Assembly: GCF_033096445.1 (NCBI RefSeq)
Contig: NZ_AP028155.1
Location: 2,547,880-2,611,879 of the forward strand
Source of the DNA: Butyricimonas faecihominis
GTDB lineage: Bacteria; Bacteroidota; Bacteroidia; Bacteroidales; Marinifilaceae
Length of the DNA: 64,000 nt
Direction: 5' to 3'
This document shows, piece by piece, positions 1 to 9,753 of the stretch. The notes under the pieces were generated by a model, which made no database searches, was not told the DNA's origin, and saw nothing but the letters and a program-made list of their open reading frames with translations. Made by a program: the position numbers and the translations under genes. The first letter of the stretch is position 1; each line of letters begins with the position of its first letter.

Positions 1-2902
1 CTTCTTTGTTCACGTTTCCAGTCGTGGCTTGGGTCCAGTTCTTGTTGGACTCTAATTTACTCGTCACCTTATTATAGTTCTTGGAAGTATTCAACCCTAA
101 TGTCCAAATGAAATTATTCGTACGCACTGGAGCGAAACTAAAACTCAATTCCCATCCATAATTCTCCAACGAACCACCATTCATTGGCATACTCGTCACT
201 CCATTTTCCATTCCCACCTCCTTGTTAATAACTGCATCTGTAGTCTTTTTGTAATAATACTCAAATGATCCGTTAATCTTATTTTTCCAAAACACAAAAT
301 CAACCCCAGCATTCAATGTTGCCGTTTTTTCCCATTTTAATTTCGGATTAGGCAAGCTCTTAATATTCAATGCATATTCACCCATAACAATACCTCCCTC
401 ATTATCGCCTGCAATTCTAGCGATCAAATCGGGAGAGGCAGCCTCATTAGCATTCCCTTGGTATCCATAAGTCAATCGGAAACTACACTCGTTCAAGAAA
501 TCTTGTCCTTCTAAGAAATGTTCCCGTCCCATATTCCAACGCAACCCGAACGACCACACCGGTAAAAAGCGAGCGCTTTTATCTTGCCCGAAACGATTGG
601 ATGCATCTGATCGTATACTAGCGTTAAATACATAACGCTCATCGAAAGTGTACGTAAATGCACCATAAAAAGACAATTTATTCGCCTTGTTATTAATAAT
701 CGACTTCGAAGGCTGTGCGTAAGTTGTATTCGCTGAAAGATATCCATTATTTTCGGTATTCAATGGGGGATTTTTAATCGTATTTCCACGTTCCGGTAAA
801 TATCCCCAAAAAGTACCAGTAAAACCGTCATATTTAGAGCTACTGGCCTCCTGACCTACCGTGGCTGTCAACAAGTGTCTACCAAAATTTTTCACGTATG
901 ATAACTGGTTTCTCCAAGTATAATTCTCATTACGCGAATCCTGCATATTCAATTCACCTCCATGGGGCAACCCACTCTTTTTATATTCTGCATCATTCGC
1001 ACCATATTGCCCGAATTCGTAGCCACGTTTAGCCGTAATATAATAAGTTCTTTCTGTTGCCCAAGACTGTCCGTGAGAGGAAGTGTAGCTATAACCAATT
1101 GACATCTCATATTTCAAACCACGTAAAATATCCAAATTCAAACTAATATTCGCATTCAATGAATTGGAAGTGTTCTCATTTCCGGTGCCTGCCAACTCAT
1201 TTAATATATTGTATCTAAACTTATTAGCATTCTTGTAATAATATAAATCTCCATTATCATCAAAAGCCGAAATCACACGACTCGTAGTAGAAGCATAAGA
1301 ATAGGGTTGCACGCTACCATGAAATCCCTTTGTCTTAGCAACACTCCCGGCCACTTTAGCAGAAAAACGCAAACGGTCCCAAAATATCGTTGTCACGTTC
1401 ACACTTCCCTGATAATTCTTAGAATCATTTCCCTTAGCCGTACCATTATTATTTGACATACCAAAAGAGGCATAATACGTAGTCTTATCACTACCTCCGG
1501 ACACGCTGATACTATTAGAATAAGAGAATGGATTTTCAAACAACAGATCGAACCAGTCCGTGTTAACTGTCTCTAATCTCTTTACACTAGCATTAAATTG
1601 GTCATAGGAAATCTTATCCTGCAAATATTGCTGTAACACTTCTTGATACCCTACATCCTGCAACACGTTACCGTTAACCAAACCTCTCTCGTATATTTCC
1701 CGGGAAACATCCACGCGCTCTTTAGAGTTCATCAAATTCATCTTGTCGTAAGTTACCTTAGACCCTATTGAAAAACTGCCAGAATAGTTAATAGACATAC
1801 GTCCTTTTTCTCCTCTTTTTGTGTTGATCACGATAACCCCATTAGCCGCTTTCACGCCATAAATCGCTGTAGCAGAAGCATCTTTCAATACAGTAACATC
1901 TTTAATATCTGAAGGGTTTAACCAAGAGATTGCACTACCCACGAAATTACGGATCATATCAATATTGTCCGGATTCGTGTTAGACATAGACAAATCGGTT
2001 GCCTTAAAAGGAAGTGGGTCTTCTTGAATGATTCCATCGACTACCCATACAGGATCCTGACTACCTAACAAAGTTGAAGTTCCTCTCACCCGCACTTTTT
2101 GACGAGTACCAACCAAACCACTTTGATTCTGAATTGCCACTCCGGCTAACTTCCCTTGCAAAGCCTGTTCCAAAGATTGAGTACCTGTTAAAACCAAATC
2201 CTCGGCTTTCACCGTGCTGACAGAACCCGCCATATTTGATTTTTTCACGGTTTGGTAACCCGTTACGACAACTTCCTCAACCTCTTTCGTATCCTCTTCC
2301 AAGACAACATTCAACATCTTCTCTCCCTGCCACTTCACTTCCTTAGTCTTCATTCCAACAAAAGAAAATAATAGTACCACGCTATCTTGTTTCACGGTCG
2401 TAAAAGAAAACTCTCCATTTATTCCGGTAGCAACACCAACAGTCGTTCCTTTCCCTACAATTGTTACCCCCGGCAATGGTTCCCCCTTTTTATCTTTCAC
2501 CACTCCTTTAATCACGACCATTTTATTTTCAGGATTCTCATCCTTCACCCGGATAATTACCAAACGGCCATTGATCTCGTAAGTCAATTTTGTATTCGCC
2601 AAGCAAATGTCCAAAACTTCCTTTAAATCCGCTTGTTTCACATTCACGTTTACAGAAGAAATCTGATCCACGTCTTCAATAGAATACAAGAAGGTATATT
2701 CACCTTTCTGTTCAATCAACTTGAACACATTTTCTAACCTCCCGCTTGTCATCGAAATATCATACTTCGTTGTCTGGGAATACGCTCCTGCCATACTTTG
2801 CAGGACACACACTAAAAGTAGTAATGCCGTCACTTTCATCTTTAACAAACTAATTTGCAACTTTCTCCCCTTGAGAAAGTCAAATTCTCGTTTTTTTTTC
2901 AT
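1..2902 (-). CDS. SusC/RagA-family TonB-dependent outer-membrane transporter (C-terminus cut off by window edge)
   Basis: About 967 residues are present; the frame is open to the left edge, so the end of the beta-barrel is missing. The start at 2902 gives a signal sequence (hydrophobic LLLLVCVLQ) followed by an STN domain (about residues 50-115), the domain that talks to FecR-type anti-sigma factors, then a carboxypeptidase-regulatory-like domain (about 128-215), a plug beginning near EEVVVTGYQT and containing the family signature LKDASATAIYGVKAANGV, and then barrel strands. SusC proteins take up oligosaccharides or other large substrates with a SusD lipoprotein partner; a SusD gene would be expected further left. 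It directly follows a sigma factor and FecR gene on the same strand, so it is probably their target. The substrate cannot be told. Confidence 0.95.
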   Translation of the reverse strand, partial: MKKKREFDFLKGRKLQISLLKMKVTALLLLVCVLQSMAGAYSQTTKYDISMTSGRLENVFKLIEQKGEYTFLYSIEDVDQISSVNVNVKQADLKEVLDICLANTKLTYEINGRLVIIRVKDENPENKMVVIKGVVKDKKGEPLPGVTIVGKGTTVGVATGINGEFSFTTVKQDSVVLLFSFVGMKTKEVKWQGEKMLNVVLEEDTKEVEEVVVTGYQTVKKSNMAGSVSTVKAEDLVLTGTQSLEQALQGKLAGVAIQNQSGLVGTRQKVRVRGTSTLLGSQDPVWVVDGIIQEDPLPFKATDLSMSNTNPDNIDMIRNFVGSAISWLNPSDIKDVTVLKDASATAIYGVKAANGVIVINTKRGEKGRMSINYSGSFSIGSKVTYDKMNLMNSKERVDVSREIYERGLVNGNVLQDVGYQEVLQQYLQDKISYDQFNASVKRLETVNTDWFDLLFENPFSYSNSISVSGGSDKTTYYASFGMSNNNGTAKGNDSKNYQGSVNVTTIFWDRLRFSAKVAGSVAKTKGFHGSVQPYSYASTTSRVISAFDDNGDLYYYKNANKFRYNILNELAGTGNENTSNSLNANISLNLDILRGLKYEMSIGYSYTSSHGQSWATERTYYITAKRGYEFGQYGANDAEYKKSGLPHGGELNMQDSRNENYTWRNQLSYVKNFGRHLLTATVGQEASSSKYDGFTGTFWGYLPERGNTIKNPPLNTENNGYLSANTTYAQPSKSIINNKANKLSFYGAFTYTFDERYVFNASIRSDASNRFGQDKSARFLPVWSFGLRWNMGREHFLEGQDFLNECSFRLTYGYQGNANEAASPDLIARIAGDNEGGIVMGEYALNIKSLPNPKLKWEKTATLNAGVDFVFWKNKINGSFEYYYKKTTDAVINKEVGMENGVTSMPMNGGSLENYGWELSFSFAPVRTNNFIWTLGLNTSKNYNKVTSKLESNKNWTQATTGNVNKE

Positions 2903-3008
2903 AGTTTTGTTTAATTCTTTAAGGTTAAACTCTATTGCTAGTTTGTTGGAGCAAACTACCAATAATGAAACTTTAAGCAGGGAAGTGTTGGAGCACTTTC
3001 CTGTTTTT

Positions 3009-4172
3009 TTATTTGGCTCGCACTATAATTTTCTGTTCATCTACTATAAAATTCACTTTCCCTGTCTTTTCTAACATTTCCAACGTTTCGGATATATCTG
3101 CATATCGCTCCACGATTCCGGAGAAAAGTATATCCTTCACCCGACTTTGTTCATAAAATACCGTCACGTTATACCAACGAGACACATCATCCAGTATCGT
3201 CTCTAAACGTTCCCGACGAAACACAAACCTTCCTTTCGTCCAAGCACTGTAAGCAACTGCATCAACTTCACGCACAGCAAGTTTGTTTTCCCCTACCAAT
3301 AAATCCGCTTGTTGATTCGGTAAAAGTTCAATACGTTGCGTGGGAGTTTTCACCTCAATTTTACCACTCACCAAAGTTGCCGTCGAACGATTGTCTGCAG
3401 CAAAAGACCTCAAATTAAAGGATGTCCCCAGCACCTTCACCTCCATTCCATTTATTTCCACGATGAAAGGCTTGCTCTCATCCCGCTCAACTTCAAAATA
3501 ACCTTCACCATCCAAACGTACCCGCCGTTCTTTTCCCACGAAAGCAATCGGGTAAGTCAATCTAGTCCCCGCATTCAACCATACTCTCGACCCATCAGCT
3601 AATGTTACTTGAAATTCTCCCCCATTCGGAATTTCCAACACGTTAAGTCGTTCTTCCTTCACGGTGGATTCCGTTTGATACACTAACGTCTTATCCACTT
3701 GTTCTATTTTCCCTGAAAGGCTGTCTTCAACAATCACCGTGTTATTGTCTGCTAAAACGACTTGTTCCCCATTATCCAAATGCAATATCGCCTTTTGTGT
3801 CCCCGGTGTAATCCGGGCTACTTTTTTACCTTCCTGTACCGAATCCTTATTATCCGACATTTGGAAGGCAAACCATCCCGCCACCACCAATATCATCACG
3901 GATGCCGCATACCCGATCCATCGCAACGACAACCGAGACCTTTGCGGAGCTATCTGTTTTTCAATTTTATTCCACACCTGTTCCCGATGTACATTCCGGT
4001 ATTCAGCATAACTCCGACTTAATGAACTTCCTTTTGCTAATTCATCGAATATCTGCCTATTAAAATCAGATTCCTCCAACCAAGCAAGCAGTTCTTGCTT
4101 CTCCTGCCCGGTAAGTTCCCCGATTTTATCCTTATAGATCAATTCCGCTATTCGAATATATTTTCTAGTCAT
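3009..4172 (-). CDS. FecR-family anti-sigma factor
   Basis: A 387-residue inner-membrane regulator. The N-terminal cytoplasmic part (residues 1-85) would bind the ECF sigma factor. A single membrane segment lies near residues 86-106 (IGYAASVMILVVAGWFAF). The periplasmic FecR domain follows (about 125-300, with the typical GGEFQVTLADGSRVWLNAGT stretch), and a C-terminal DUF4974 region ends in KIIVRAK. It sits between the sigma factor upstream and the STN-bearing SusC downstream, the standard order for surface-signalled control in Bacteroidales. Expected role (family knowledge): relays occupancy of the transporter to the sigma factor. Confidence 0.95.
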   Translation of the reverse strand: MTRKYIRIAELIYKDKIGELTGQEKQELLAWLEESDFNRQIFDELAKGSSLSRSYAEYRNVHREQVWNKIEKQIAPQRSRLSLRWIGYAASVMILVVAGWFAFQMSDNKDSVQEGKKVARITPGTQKAILHLDNGEQVVLADNNTVIVEDSLSGKIEQVDKTLVYQTESTVKEERLNVLEIPNGGEFQVTLADGSRVWLNAGTRLTYPIAFVGKERRVRLDGEGYFEVERDESKPFIVEINGMEVKVLGTSFNLRSFAADNRSTATLVSGKIEVKTPTQRIELLPNQQADLLVGENKLAVREVDAVAYSAWTKGRFVFRRERLETILDDVSRWYNVTVFYEQSRVKDILFSGIVERYADISETLEMLEKTGKVNFIVDEQKIIVRAK

Positions 4173-4260
4173 ATCTATTCGTTTATATTCCTAGAACAAC
4201 TGAAATAAAAAAGCGGGTAGTGAAAAACTTAAAAAAATCGATCTTTTTAGTAAGGATGTT

Positions 4261-4815
4261 CTAAATAAGAAACAGAAGATAAAATTGATCTTTCAATTTA
4301 TCCCGTAATAGCTTGTAAGCATTCTTTTTATGAAATTTCACCGTGTTCAGGGAAATCCGCAACTCATCTGCAATTTCCTGATTATCCATTCCTTCGAGAT
4401 TCAACAGACACACCTTTCTGCAATGTTCCGGCAAAGAATCAATGGCCGTAAAAATTAACCGGCGTGTTTCTTCTTCAATCACCGACCTCATATAATAAAG
4501 CTCCGCATCCTCGTCCTGAAGAATTTCATTCATATAATGTTGCTCAATCTTACGATGTTTCAACACATTCAAAGCCTTATTCCGTACCGTAGAATATAAA
4601 TAAGCCTTCACGGAAAGTTCATCCGGAAACTCTAACCTGTTTTCCCACAGAGCAAGGAAAGTATCCTGCACAAGAGATTCACTCTCTTCTCGCTCTCCCA
4701 AATAACGATCAGCAAAAAGAACCAAGGAATTAAAATATTGATCGAACACTTGCTTGAAATCAAGCCGTGTACCATTAGTTAATGTAAAACAATAATTCCT
4801 GTTCATACCTATCAT
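4261..4815 (-). CDS. ECF-type RNA polymerase sigma factor (FecI-like)
   Basis: A 184-residue sigma-70 family protein. Region 2 covers about residues 20-90 (FKQVFDQYFNSLVLFADRYLG ... DTFLALWENR) and region 4 about 120-175 (LPEHCRKVCLLNLEGMDNQEIADEL, then the recognition helix NTVKFHKKNAYKLL). Regions 1 and 3 are absent, as in ECF factors. The gene lies 88 bp before the FecR gene and is likely released by it to transcribe the SusC locus. A second in-frame ATG three codons later (4806) is an equally plausible start. Confidence 0.93.
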   Translation of the reverse strand: MIGMNRNYCFTLTNGTRLDFKQVFDQYFNSLVLFADRYLGEREESESLVQDTFLALWENRLEFPDELSVKAYLYSTVRNKALNVLKHRKIEQHYMNEILQDEDAELYYMRSVIEEETRRLIFTAIDSLPEHCRKVCLLNLEGMDNQEIADELRISLNTVKFHKKNAYKLLRDKLKDQFYLLFLI

Positions 4816-4854
4816 CCATCTCTATGAATGGCAAATATGCAAATAAATTTTGAA

Positions 4855-7464
4855 TTATTTCAATATCAAGGGAACACGTTTCCGACAAATCACTCCTCTT
4901 GAAGTTATTCCTTCCACGATAACAGAATATTTTCCGTACGTATCTGCCGTGTAGAAAGACAATTTAGCCGAGGCATCTTTACTGATCTTGACAACCGGTT
5001 GCCAGTAAATTGTCGAGCGTTCGTCATAACGATTATCCCGACGCACGGAATCAATCTCGTATTTAGGCACGTAAAATTCGTCCGGGATCTGGTACCCCAT
5101 GATTTTAAAAGGTAACACATTGGGACGTCCCAAATCCTTCGGTGTCCACCCCGGTTCTGCGGAGATAATTAATACTCCGTTAGCCCCCCGATCTCCAAAA
5201 AAGATTTTTCCTTGCATCTGATCCAACAAAGATATATTCCGCAAAGCACCCGTCGGGATCAAACGAATCTGATCCATCGTTTCTTCAAAATCATTTACCA
5301 AAACGTACAATTTCCGTCCGAATTGCTTGAAACAATCTTCCCCATCATCATCTTTTTCAAAAGTCACACCCGGCAACTGTTGCACGATCCAAGTTATATC
5401 CAAAGCTGCATTTTCTGCAATCTGGGCTGAATCCAATTGATGATTAGCTATATTATCGTAAAAAGAATAGCTCTTTTTCTGTTTCCGACGAGACACGAGT
5501 ACTTCGTCTAGCACGTACACCTTCTCCCCGTTCTCGTAATAATAATCCTGCCCGAACTTTTTATAAAAATCGTCCTCTTTTTTCTTTGTCTCCAACGTGT
5601 TAGGCAACGTATAATGTGGAGGTAAAAATTCATCTTGATCTATATTCACAGTTACCCCCCGACGTCCTTTAGCGCTTAATGCCTGCACCAAAAATGAAGT
5701 ACTGTCATGGAAAGCCAGACCGTCAATCAAAAAATTCCCGGTCTCATCCGTTTCTGCCATCCGACACAATCCATAATTGGAAATCAATACGATATTAGCC
5801 CCCTTCGACTTCTTCCCCCAGAAATTATTCACTCTCCCGGAAATCACCTGCCCAATCTCCAACGGGTATTTTAAATCATCAAACTCCCCCCTAGCCAACT
5901 TGGATACGTCAAAACGAGTCCACCCGTGTGTCATCATCACCAAATCCAGATTATCCGCAATCTCTGGTGTCGTATCATTGAAATAATAAGCCGGGTTATC
6001 AATGTATCCCTTCAAATCCGAAGTCAACAATAAATTGGATAAAATATTGTCCTCCAAAGAATCCTGCACCACTTTTTGATCATCTGTCACAGATATTGAA
6101 AACGATCCGTCTAACAGGCCTTTATATGCCTCTTCGAAATCGATCTCCATTTCCACCAACTCTCGGGCAATATACGTCGGCTTATCTGTCGTAATTTTCA
6201 ACTCCGGACGCTGGTTACGTTTCACGAAGAATAATCGTTGACTATACACCTTTCCCGCAGCATCAAGCAACACGATATGTGAAATCCCTTCCGGCAAAAT
6301 ATTCAAATTCACACTTCCCCTTTGCAAGCCATTTACCCGATTTATCCCGACAACGATACCCCGACAATGCACTACCGTGTACAATTCCTCCGGCAATATA
6401 GCATTCTCCCCTTTGATCACCCGATAACTCAGAATTGAATCCTTCCGGCTAACCGAAAGTCCCCATCCCGTCTCCGAAACTTCGGGCAAATCAAATCGTT
6501 TTTCTACCCCTTCCTCCGTCTTCATCACGGCATAAAACTTCTTTCCCGGATTCACGGGCAAACGAAATTTTCCCATTCCGTCATGCTGGGTATGAACCGT
6601 AGCAATCACGATCGAATCTTGATACACTTCTCCCGAGGCCTCCACGGCTCTCCCGTCAGCCCCGATAGCCTTAAACGCCACTTGCTGAAAATTCCCCGAT
6701 AACAAATTTCCTCCTTCCGGGAAAAACTGCACGTCAAAATCCTTTAATTGTGAGGGGATATAAATATAGCGTTTAAACGGGAAAGGTTGTCCATCCCGAA
6801 ATTCCACTTCGATTGTTTTCATCGTGGTATCAATCTTCACTTCAAACTTCCCGTCTTTATCCGTCCGGGCTGGTTTCACCGAATACTGATCCTTCTTCAC
6901 CCCGGCAATATAAGTTACCGACGTCCGGCTATATGGTTCTCCCTGCCCGTCAGACAAACGAATCGTTGCCGTATAATTATTTTCCCGATTCTTCGTGTAA
7001 GTCACATCCGTCCATACCCTTGAATCTTTCGGGTTAATCACCCGGATCTTCTTTTTGAAAAAATAATCCTCCCCTCCATTCTGCATATAATAAGTAAAAG
7101 CCCGCAAAGCATAATCCCCTTGTTGTAAATCCTTGGGGATCTCGATCTGCCCGAAGAAACAAGAATCCCGTTCAGCAACTTTCACCCGCTGAATCACGGA
7201 ATCCCGTCGATCGATCAAATCGACATAGATATAGTGACTATAAACCATGGGAAACACCGCAGCCGCATGTACTTGGTAAGCCCGGAACCACAGCTTATCC
7301 CCCACCGTGTACACGCTTTTATCCGTGTGCAGGTACACTTTTTCCTGTTGCAACTCCCGGATCTGTGCCGTAAAATTAGTGATCAACTTCTTTTCAAAAG
7401 GAGAAAACTCGTTAAAAGCATATCCCAATAAAATAATACCCAAAAGAACGATCACTTTTTTCAT
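4855..7464 (-). CDS. MG2-like / TonB plug-domain surface protein
   Basis: An 869-residue exported protein of a family common in Bacteroidota but with no settled function. An N-terminal hydrophobic segment (VIVLLGIILLGYAF) is followed by an MG2-like beta-sandwich recognised by KVYLHTDKSVYTVGDKLWFRAY (about residues 40-65). Further repeats of beta-rich and carboxypeptidase-regulatory type follow, and a plug-like domain near residues 690-780 ends in FFGDRGANGVLIISAEPG. It has a plug-like domain but no obvious barrel, so it is not itself a transporter. It lies 39 bp upstream of the sigma factor and 17 bp downstream of the antiporter gene on the same strand, which suggests cotranscription. A role in the cell envelope is inference. 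Confidence 0.75.
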   Translation of the reverse strand: MKKVIVLLGIILLGYAFNEFSPFEKKLITNFTAQIRELQQEKVYLHTDKSVYTVGDKLWFRAYQVHAAAVFPMVYSHYIYVDLIDRRDSVIQRVKVAERDSCFFGQIEIPKDLQQGDYALRAFTYYMQNGGEDYFFKKKIRVINPKDSRVWTDVTYTKNRENNYTATIRLSDGQGEPYSRTSVTYIAGVKKDQYSVKPARTDKDGKFEVKIDTTMKTIEVEFRDGQPFPFKRYIYIPSQLKDFDVQFFPEGGNLLSGNFQQVAFKAIGADGRAVEASGEVYQDSIVIATVHTQHDGMGKFRLPVNPGKKFYAVMKTEEGVEKRFDLPEVSETGWGLSVSRKDSILSYRVIKGENAILPEELYTVVHCRGIVVGINRVNGLQRGSVNLNILPEGISHIVLLDAAGKVYSQRLFFVKRNQRPELKITTDKPTYIARELVEMEIDFEEAYKGLLDGSFSISVTDDQKVVQDSLEDNILSNLLLTSDLKGYIDNPAYYFNDTTPEIADNLDLVMMTHGWTRFDVSKLARGEFDDLKYPLEIGQVISGRVNNFWGKKSKGANIVLISNYGLCRMAETDETGNFLIDGLAFHDSTSFLVQALSAKGRRGVTVNIDQDEFLPPHYTLPNTLETKKKEDDFYKKFGQDYYYENGEKVYVLDEVLVSRRKQKKSYSFYDNIANHQLDSAQIAENAALDITWIVQQLPGVTFEKDDDGEDCFKQFGRKLYVLVNDFEETMDQIRLIPTGALRNISLLDQMQGKIFFGDRGANGVLIISAEPGWTPKDLGRPNVLPFKIMGYQIPDEFYVPKYEIDSVRRDNRYDERSTIYWQPVVKISKDASAKLSFYTADTYGKYSVIVEGITSRGVICRKRVPLILK

Positions 7465-7481
7465 ACGGCAAACGAATTAAA

Positions 7482-9635
7482 TCATTTATTTCTCTTGAAC
7501 AATCCTCTCAACACATCCGCCAGATCATCCAAGCTGTCATGAGAATCTGCATGAGGTATACTCTTTAACGCCCCTAATTCCTGTTCGCCAATACCTATCT
7601 GCATCGGATAAACCAAAATACAACTATTTTTACAGAAATACTTGTTCAAATAAGTCGGGATCATCGTCATATTTTTCAAATAAGAGGGATAATTCCTTCT
7701 ACTCATCACGATCATCAAAGCATCATTCTCCTTTACATCACGGGATATGATCAAAAAATCATCCCAATTATTGAATTCATTAAATTCCACCTCTATATGA
7801 TGCTTAGCCTGTATATCCTGCAATACATTCAACACGGCAGTATCGGCATAAAACACGATCTTACTGCTTGAATTTTTAGCCATATTCCATACACGAATTA
7901 CCCAGTAAGGGAAACCGATTTCTCGCTCTGCCCGAAACGGCACCACCACAATGTAACGTTTTATCGTGGACAAGGGTTGTGCGGGACGGTAAACCAACGT
8001 GGTCGTCGCACATTTTGACAACACCCGGTCTGTCAGATTCCCCAAAAAAGTATCAGAAATGACCCCTTCCTTACGAAGTCCCAGTACAATATCAGTTATC
8101 TTATGCTCTTTCGTGGCATTTTTGATTCCATTTACAATATCCTCATCATAACGCAGAGAAGTCACCAACTCATTGTCTGTTGCCGCAGCAGCTTTCGTTG
8201 CCTTTTCCAGTAACAGATTCGCCTTCTTCTCCGCCATACTGTCCCCCTCGTCCGCTTGAATCACGTTCAAAGCCGTCATCACGGCTTTCGCCTTTTTGGA
8301 TTTAATCGTTACAGCCAAACTGACCAACTCCTCCACATTCTCGATATTACTCAATGGAATCAAAATGCGATCTTCTACTTCTTCACTATCCACGCTCTCA
8401 TCTTCTGCAAACTCGGCCAAAGCCACCTCCTGCGCTCCTTTCTGCGTGGCAAAAGAGGCGATAATACAGGTCACCAAGATCATCACGACCGTACCGTTCA
8501 GCACGCTTTCATTCAGTAAACGAATCGGTTCTCCTTCCGGAGTTGTTCCCAAAATAACGTTATACCCCACCAAAACTGCCGCCAAAGTAGCCGCCGCCTG
8601 AGCGTTACTCAATCCAAAAATCAATGTCCTTTCAGAAGTCGTAAACCGGAAATTCTTCTGTGCCAACCAAGCCGGGATAAACTTCGATACGGTTGCCACC
8701 ACACACATGACAACAGCCACCCATATCGTGGTCAAATCATACAAAAACACGTGAAAATTTACCAACATTCCGACCCCGATCAGGAAAAACGGAATAAACA
8801 AAGCATTCCCCACGAACTCAATCCGGTTCATCAATGCCGACGTATTCGGAATCAAACGATTTAATGCCAATCCCGCCAAGAATGCCCCGATAATAGCCTC
8901 CAACCCTGCCGCCTCTGCCAAGAAAGAGGCAAAGAAAACAAGGCCCAGAACAAATATAAACTGACCCACGCGATCATCATATCGTTTGAAATACCAACGT
9001 CCGACAAAGGGAAATCCCCAAAGCACGATAAAAGCAAACACGAGCGTTGATACCCCCAACTGGATCCAAAATCCTTGGGTCAACTCTCCCGTGGACATTC
9101 CCACGATAACCGCCAACACGAGTAGTGCCAGCAAACAAGTCACCACGGTCCCGCCAATCGTCACGTTAACCGCCCGATTCTTCGTGATTCCATATTTACT
9201 CACGATCGGGTAAGTCACCAGCGTGTGGGAGGCAAACATACTCGCCAACAAAATGGAAGTAGGATAAGAAAAATCTAACAAATAAACCCCGGCAAACGTT
9301 CCCAGAATCATCGGGATAAAAAAAGTATAAAGACCAAATATCAAACTCCGTTTACTATTCTTTTTAAAATCCGCCATGTCGATTTCCAGCCCCGCCACGA
9401 ACATGATATACAATAAACCCACCGTCCCGAACAACACGATACTACTATCCCGATCCATGATATGCAAGCCGTAAGGCCCGATCAAAGCACCGGCAATAAT
9501 CAGACCGACAATATCCGGAATCTTAAAACGATGTAATACAAGTGGAGCAAACAGAATAATAAAAAGGATTACAGAAAAAATTAACACGGGATTCGTTAAT
9601 GGCATCGTAACACTTAATATATTCAGATTCAACAT
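7482..9635 (-). CDS. Kef/NhaP-type cation:proton antiporter with C-terminal universal-stress-like domain
   Basis: A 717-residue protein with about 12 predicted membrane helices in residues 10-410, starting with PVLIFSVILFIILFAPLV and including the family's GLIIAGALIGPYGL and EAIIGAFLAGLALNR motifs. A soluble C-terminal half (about 430-717) resembles paired universal-stress-protein folds (PLSNIENVEELVSLA; RYIVVVPFRAE). It probably exchanges Na+ or K+ for H+ across the inner membrane. The ion is not readable from sequence. No RCK/TrkA_N domain was recognised, so regulation may go through the stress-protein-like tail. An alternative start is the Met at 9605. Confidence 0.9.
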   Translation of the reverse strand: MLNLNILSVTMPLTNPVLIFSVILFIILFAPLVLHRFKIPDIVGLIIAGALIGPYGLHIMDRDSSIVLFGTVGLLYIMFVAGLEIDMADFKKNSKRSLIFGLYTFFIPMILGTFAGVYLLDFSYPTSILLASMFASHTLVTYPIVSKYGITKNRAVNVTIGGTVVTCLLALLVLAVIVGMSTGELTQGFWIQLGVSTLVFAFIVLWGFPFVGRWYFKRYDDRVGQFIFVLGLVFFASFLAEAAGLEAIIGAFLAGLALNRLIPNTSALMNRIEFVGNALFIPFFLIGVGMLVNFHVFLYDLTTIWVAVVMCVVATVSKFIPAWLAQKNFRFTTSERTLIFGLSNAQAAATLAAVLVGYNVILGTTPEGEPIRLLNESVLNGTVVMILVTCIIASFATQKGAQEVALAEFAEDESVDSEEVEDRILIPLSNIENVEELVSLAVTIKSKKAKAVMTALNVIQADEGDSMAEKKANLLLEKATKAAAATDNELVTSLRYDEDIVNGIKNATKEHKITDIVLGLRKEGVISDTFLGNLTDRVLSKCATTTLVYRPAQPLSTIKRYIVVVPFRAEREIGFPYWVIRVWNMAKNSSSKIVFYADTAVLNVLQDIQAKHHIEVEFNEFNNWDDFLIISRDVKENDALMIVMSRRNYPSYLKNMTMIPTYLNKYFCKNSCILVYPMQIGIGEQELGALKSIPHADSHDSLDDLADVLRGLFKRNK

Positions 9636-9715
9636 AGAAGAAATATTTTAGCCGGATTTTTACTCTTTACATTACAAATTTATTCTTTTTTAATGAATAA
9701 AGAAGTAAAAAAAGA

Positions 9716-9723
9716 TAAATTTG
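9716..9723 (+). promoter_or_regulatory. Candidate -7 promoter element before the GH92 gene
   Basis: The octamer TAAATTTG matches the Bacteroidota -7 consensus TAnnTTTG and lies 30 bp before the ATG. A T-rich stretch about 25 bp upstream could serve as a weak -33 element. Confidence 0.45.
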
Positions 9724-9753
9724 TCAGCAAAATCACCTTAACCTAAAAATAAG

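Noticed and set aside
511-747. Short minus-strand frame of 78 codons
   Set aside because: It lies out of frame inside the SusC gene, whose frame is open through the region with clear family motifs.
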